NCBI GenBank assembly: GCA_947500545.1
Contig: CANMSO010000011.1
Location: 62,001-126,000, forward strand
Source: an uncultured Aquimarina sp.
Lineage (GTDB): Bacteria > Bacteroidota > Bacteroidia > Flavobacteriales > Flavobacteriaceae
Length of the DNA stretch: 64,000 nucleotides
Direction: 5' to 3'
Part shown: in pieces, positions 60,569 through 64,000 of the stretch
Numbering within the stretch: the first letter of the stretch is position 1
Layout: each line of letters opens with the position of its first letter
Notes under the pieces: generated by a model
What the model saw: only the letters and a program-made list of their open reading frames with translations
The model's database searches: none
What the model was told of the DNA's origin: nothing
Position numbers and translations under genes: made by a program

Positions 60569-61666
60569 ATGAAAAGAAAACTTCGCATAAACGGTCATTC
60601 CCATTTACTACCGTATCCAGAAGAAATCCCCAAATTCATGAAGGACAAAGAGATTTTTTGGGTAGATGACGAACGTAAATACATGCTACAAAAAGGATGG
60701 AAACGGCCGGTAACCCACTCTAGTTTTTTCTTAGATGATAAGCTAGAATGGATGGAACATTATAAAATTGATCATGCAGTAGTATTAAATCTTTCACAAC
60801 TATATGGTAATGGTTTGAGGCTAGAGGAAATGAAACATGCTCTTCGATTTCAAAATGATTTTAACGCGCGTATACAACAAGATCATCCTAATAAGTTTAC
60901 TTGTGGTTTTGTAATACACCCTGGATTTATAAACGGAGCTCTTTGGGAAATGGAACGTTGTGTAGAAGAATTAGGAATGCGCGTACTATGTTTACCAACG
61001 CACTTTATGGATTCTATAGGGCAATGGAGATGTATTTTTGATGAAGAAAACGATCCTATTTTTGAATTAGCTGATAAATATAAATTAGCGATTGAGGTCC
61101 ACCCTTATGATGGTGATAAAATGATTAAACTAGAAAATGTATCCTGGCGTTTTCACCTAGTATGGATGCTTGCCCAGTGCGGTGATGCCTACCATTTCTA
61201 TACCCTTAATGGAATGCAAAACAGGTATCCAAATATTAGAACCTGCTTTGCGCATGGCGGACAGTTAGCACAAATGAACTTGGGACGACGAATTCAAGGC
61301 TTCGATGGAAGACCAGATCTTTTTGAAGGAAAGCAACATCCAAGAAAAGCCGTTGGTCATCCTAATATATATTTTGATACGCTTGTGCACGATACAGATT
61401 CATTAAAACTAACTGTAGAACGCCAAGGCAGTAGACAGGTCATCATGGGATTAGATGATCCTTATCCATTAGGAGAAATGGAAAGCTTACCACAATCATC
61501 ATATCCAGGTAAAATTTTGGATTTAGCATTGGAGCGCAATATTATAAATGAAAAAGAATATGATGAAATCTGGGAGGATAATGTATTACAATGGTTATTT
61601 GGTGATGATGAAAATGCTAAACAGGATTTAAGAGATAAAATTTTGAAGAAAGAAAAGGTTAACTAG
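60569..61666 (+). CDS. 2-amino-3-carboxymuconate-6-semialdehyde decarboxylase
   Basis: A 365-residue amidohydrolase-fold decarboxylase (ACMSD). Zinc ligands His10 and His12 (NGHSHLL), His178 (IEVHPYDG) and Asp296 (MGLDDPYP) correspond to those of known ACMSDs; His229 in FAHGG is the catalytic His. It sends the dioxygenase product to 2-aminomuconic semialdehyde and away from quinolinate. About 30 residues longer than the Pseudomonas enzyme. Last gene of the cluster. Confidence 0.95.
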   Translation: MKRKLRINGHSHLLPYPEEIPKFMKDKEIFWVDDERKYMLQKGWKRPVTHSSFFLDDKLEWMEHYKIDHAVVLNLSQLYGNGLRLEEMKHALRFQNDFNARIQQDHPNKFTCGFVIHPGFINGALWEMERCVEELGMRVLCLPTHFMDSIGQWRCIFDEENDPIFELADKYKLAIEVHPYDGDKMIKLENVSWRFHLVWMLAQCGDAYHFYTLNGMQNRYPNIRTCFAHGGQLAQMNLGRRIQGFDGRPDLFEGKQHPRKAVGHPNIYFDTLVHDTDSLKLTVERQGSRQVIMGLDDPYPLGEMESLPQSSYPGKILDLALERNIINEKEYDEIWEDNVLQWLFGDDENAKQDLRDKILKKEKVN

Positions 61667-61804
61667 AAGCTTATGCGCTGTAAATGTGACTATTACTAAC
61701 TCAATACTTATAATATTATTATAAAAAAATACTATATTTATAGAGTAAGACATAAGCCTTGACTGTCTATAATAGTTCAAGGGAAAATCTTAAAACCTTT
61801 TCAC

Positions 61805-62020
61805 ATGAAAAAAGAACTTTTAAAATTAGAGGGAGCAAAAAAATTAACGAAAAAATCTCAAAAAACGATCTATGGCGGTAGACCAAGACCAACTCCGGTC
61901 GCTGATTGTGGTGGTAGAGGTGATATCGAATGTTGCGGTACTGCATCATGGCAATGTGGAACAGATCCTCACTGCGATGGTGGAATACTAACTGGTCTAC
62001 AAACCTGCGCTTGTTTCTAA
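61805..62020 (+). CDS. double-glycine-leader, cysteine-rich peptide (RiPP/bacteriocin-like precursor)
   Basis: A 71-residue peptide. The leader KKELLKLEGAKKLTKKSQKT ends in IYGG (Gly24-Gly25), a double-glycine processing site of the type cut by C39-peptidase ABC transporters. The 46-residue core carries seven cysteines (35, 43, 44, 51, 57, 68, 70), many glycines and an RPRPTP start. Has its own terminator. No C39 transporter or modifying enzyme is directly adjacent; an O-methyltransferase with its own promoter follows. Could be a bacteriocin, a signalling peptide or a modified natural product. Confidence 0.8.
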   Translation: MKKELLKLEGAKKLTKKSQKTIYGGRPRPTPVADCGGRGDIECCGTASWQCGTDPHCDGGILTGLQTCACF

Positions 62021-62040
62021 ATATTCCTAAAGATAACTTT

Positions 62041-62071
62041 AAAACCAGAACCTTATGGTTCTGGTTTTTTT
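62041..62071 (+). terminator. terminator after the cysteine-rich peptide gene
   Basis: AAAACCAGAACC and GGTTCTGGTTTT form a perfect stem around TTAT, followed by T6. Confidence 0.9.
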
Positions 62072-62098
62072 ATTGGCGGATATTACCTTATAAATTTC

Positions 62099-62106
62099 TA
62101 GTTTTG
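62099..62106 (+). promoter_or_regulatory. -7 element of the O-methyltransferase gene
   Basis: TAGTTTTG, a perfect TAnnTTTG match 15 nt before the ATG at 62122 and just after a terminator, so the gene is transcribed separately from the peptide gene. Confidence 0.5.
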
Positions 62107-62121
62107 TAAAAAATTAGCACC

Positions 62122-62763
62122 ATGCATTTCATTCCGGAAAAGTTAGATAATTACGTAGTAAATCATTCTGAAAAAGAACCAGAATTACTACAAAAATTAA
62201 CCCGAGAAACTTACCAAAAAATCTTACAGCCACGCATGTTAAGCGGACATTATCAAGGTCGAATATTGAGTATGTTATCCAAAATAATCAATCCAAAAAA
62301 CATCTTAGAAATAGGCACCTACACAGGATATTCTGCTCTATGTCTTGCCGAAGGCATACAAAAAGATGGAGTGTTACATACTATTGATATCAATGAAGAA
62401 TTAGAAAATTTCCAGAGAAAATATTTTGACCTGTCTGCTTATGGTAATCAAATTTTTCAACATGTTGGAGATGCGGCTGAAATCATTCCAAATCTTGATA
62501 TAAAATTTGATTTAGTATTTATTGATGCAGATAAACCAAATTATCCAACATACTTTGATTTGATCATTAATAAAATGAATGTTGGAGGAGTGATCCTATC
62601 TGATAATGTATTATGGAGCGGAAAAGTGATTCAAAAAATTGATAAAGATGATTTTTCTACAAAAGCACTTTTAGAATATAACAAACTTCTGGCAACTGAT
62701 AAAAGAATAGAAACTGTGCTATTGCCGATACGAGATGGATTAACAATTAGTAGAGTTTTATAA
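62122..62763 (+). CDS. SAM-dependent O-methyltransferase (COMT/caffeoyl-CoA type)
   Basis: A 213-residue class I methyltransferase of methyltransferase family 3: NILEIGTYTGYSALCLAEGI (SAM binding), LVFIDADKPNYPTYFDLI (metal and substrate Asp), and VILSDNVLWSGKV. Members methylate catechol-like hydroxyls. The true substrate is unknown; a role with the kynurenine hydroxy-aromatics is possible but unsupported. Confidence 0.93.
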   Translation: MHFIPEKLDNYVVNHSEKEPELLQKLTRETYQKILQPRMLSGHYQGRILSMLSKIINPKNILEIGTYTGYSALCLAEGIQKDGVLHTIDINEELENFQRKYFDLSAYGNQIFQHVGDAAEIIPNLDIKFDLVFIDADKPNYPTYFDLIINKMNVGGVILSDNVLWSGKVIQKIDKDDFSTKALLEYNKLLATDKRIETVLLPIRDGLTISRVL

Positions 62764-62797
62764 AAAAAAGGAGACTTCATAAGGTCTCCTTTTTTTT
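62763..62797. terminator. bidirectional terminator between O-methyltransferase and S8 peptidase
   Basis: AAAAAAAAGGAGAC and GTCTCCTTTTTTTT stem with a TTCATAAG loop between the convergent genes. Confidence 0.92.
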
Positions 62798-62818
62798 AAT
62801 TCAATTACAATTTCTGGC

Positions 62819-64000
62819 TTATTGAACCGCTTTTAGCGCATCAATATTACCATAGCCAAATTTATTATTACGATTAGGATAAAACTCCCCTGCTCTCTTT
62901 AATTTATCTAATACCTGATCCCTAGACATGTTTGGATTACGTGCCCACACCAACGCCGCAATACCAGCAGTCATTGCAGTTGCAACAGAAGATCCACCTA
63001 CATAAGCTTGTGATCCTGTATTAAATCCTAACACAGGTACATTTCTATCACCATCACCTGCTCTTTGCATTACGATTGTAAAATCAATTTTGCTTCCATC
63101 ATGACAGATATTACATCTATTATATCCATTATCTTTTAAACCTGTTACTGCAACAGTTTCACTCATACTAGCAGGAAAAATAACACCATACCAGTTAGTA
63201 AAAGTTGTAGAAGTTCCTCCTGCGGCAACAATCATCTTACCTTTTCCATAAGCGTATCTTACCGCATCTTTTACATTACCAATTGACCAAGGATATCCTA
63301 CAGACATAGAAATAATTTTCACATCTCCTCTATTTCCTAAAGCCTTAAGAGCATTACTAACTCCTTTTCGTTCGTGATAGTCCTCAAGAACTACATCAGA
63401 TGTACCTCTATAAGCAACCAAATTACTATCATACGCTACACCAACAGGCATTCCGTCATCATTACGTGGTGATGCGAGTGCAGATGCCATTTGAGTACCA
63501 TGACCACATCTGTCATTTGGACCATCAATATTGTTTGACCACCACCATGGAGAATCTATATATGTTCCAAATCTTTGTACAGATCTTCCATTAGAAAAAC
63601 CATCATTAAATCCGTTTCCTAATAAATTCTGATTTGCCGATAACCCAGTATCGATTAAACCAACTGTAATACCAGAACCTGTACTATAGTTCCATGCTTG
63701 TGTTATTTTATGGATATCAAAATTCCATGGTAATCGTGCATTAGGAGAAATCACCCTATAATCACCGCTATTGATGGTTTGCCCGCTTTGACTACAACCA
63801 GCAGATTTTTGTTGATTGGCGGTATCTTGCTGCAGATAAAATCCATAACCTATTGGATCTAAATACCGTATCTGATCCGTTTTTTGTAAAGTTATTATCG
63901 TTTCTAATTTATTAATTTTAACATCTATAACATTAAGAATCTCATCTGCAGATATTAAAGCGCTAGATTTTTTTACCTCATCCTTAGTTTGAATAACATT
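62819..64000 (-). CDS. S8 (subtilisin-like) serine peptidase, 5'-truncated by window edge
   Basis: The frame stays open from the GTG at 63754 to the right edge (another 82 codons), so 393 residues are visible and the start lies outside. The first part, up to about QSGQTINSGDYRVIS, is probably propeptide and linker. The catalytic domain follows: Asp in GLIDTGLSANQ, His in RCGHGTQMASAL, oxyanion region SMSVGYP, and nucleophile Ser in GGSSVATAMTAGIAALVWA. It ends LKAVQ without a sorting domain. Likely an exported protease; substrate unknown. Confidence 0.93.
   Translation of the reverse strand, partial: NVIQTKDEVKKSSALISADEILNVIDVKINKLETIITLQKTDQIRYLDPIGYGFYLQQDTANQQKSAGCSQSGQTINSGDYRVISPNARLPWNFDIHKITQAWNYSTGSGITVGLIDTGLSANQNLLGNGFNDGFSNGRSVQRFGTYIDSPWWWSNNIDGPNDRCGHGTQMASALASPRNDDGMPVGVAYDSNLVAYRGTSDVVLEDYHERKGVSNALKALGNRGDVKIISMSVGYPWSIGNVKDAVRYAYGKGKMIVAAGGTSTTFTNWYGVIFPASMSETVAVTGLKDNGYNRCNICHDGSKIDFTIVMQRAGDGDRNVPVLGFNTGSQAYVGGSSVATAMTAGIAALVWARNPNMSRDQVLDKLKRAGEFYPNRNNKFGYGNIDALKAVQ

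Noticed and set aside
61757..61782. CCTTGA-N14-TCAAGG before the cysteine-rich peptide gene as an operator
   Set aside because: Only 6-bp arms with a long spacer, no second copy and no nearby regulator; could be chance.

Overview
The window looks like chromosomal DNA of a member of the Bacteroidota, most likely a marine Flavobacteriaceae. The reasons are its low GC content, -7 promoter elements of the TAnnTTTG type, a fused SecDF, CreD, DUF2911, many small lipoproteins with Bacteroidota-like lipoboxes, and a LDH-like malate dehydrogenase. The genus cannot be fixed from the sequence alone. No rRNA, tRNA, CRISPR array, IS element or prophage was recognised. Both edges cut genes: kdsA on the left and a subtilisin-like protease on the right.

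Region by region. 0-7.2 kb: end of kdsA, a lipoxygenase-like protein, and a CreD module (membrane protein, winged-helix regulator, membrane protein, DUF1361, CreD) whose two promoter regions carry the same 17-bp palindrome. 7.2-19.8 kb: housekeeping genes secDF, mdh, gyrB and asnB, together with an astacin-type secreted protease and a DUF2911 protein. 19.8-21.5 kb: an apparently empty 1.7 kb that contains four paralogous 32-codon genes on the minus strand, each with its own promoter. 21.5-33.6 kb: queE, an exported RidA-like lipoprotein, a HerA-like ATPase, and assorted small enzymes and lipoproteins. 33.7-37.9 kb: a compact operon encoding a soluble cyclic-nucleotide-domain histidine kinase, an aldo/keto reductase, a response regulator fused to a thioredoxin-reductase-like flavoprotein, and a UBP-type zinc finger. 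37.9-45 kb: accessory genes, including an ArsR/SRPBCC pair, a GerW/DUF2953 pair, a two-TM coiled-coil protein that may be SLATT-like, and DinB.

45-50.4 kb appears to be a stress or redox regulon. An AraC regulator is followed by three promoters carrying the same 29-bp box at identical distance from their -7 elements. These drive a small exported protein plus a DoxX-like protein, a 51-codon gene, and a CxxC carboxymuconolactone decarboxylase homologue. A cupredoxin-like protein, a Crp-type regulator, a DJ-1/PfpI protein and a SnoaL-like protein follow.

53.6-61.7 kb is a catabolic cluster for the kynurenine branch of tryptophan degradation: kynureninase, kynurenine monooxygenase, 2-aminomuconate deaminase (RidA fold), an IclR regulator, aminomuconate semialdehyde dehydrogenase, an SDR lacking its catalytic Tyr/Lys, 3-hydroxyanthranilate dioxygenase and ACMS decarboxylase. 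Together they would take kynurenine to 4-oxalocrotonate. The window ends with a double-glycine-leader, seven-cysteine peptide, an O-methyltransferase and a convergent S8 peptidase.

The strongest candidates for something undescribed are the four 32-residue paralogues at 19.9-21.2 kb, the kinase/flavoprotein signalling operon, the three-promoter AraC regulon, and the cysteine-rich peptide.
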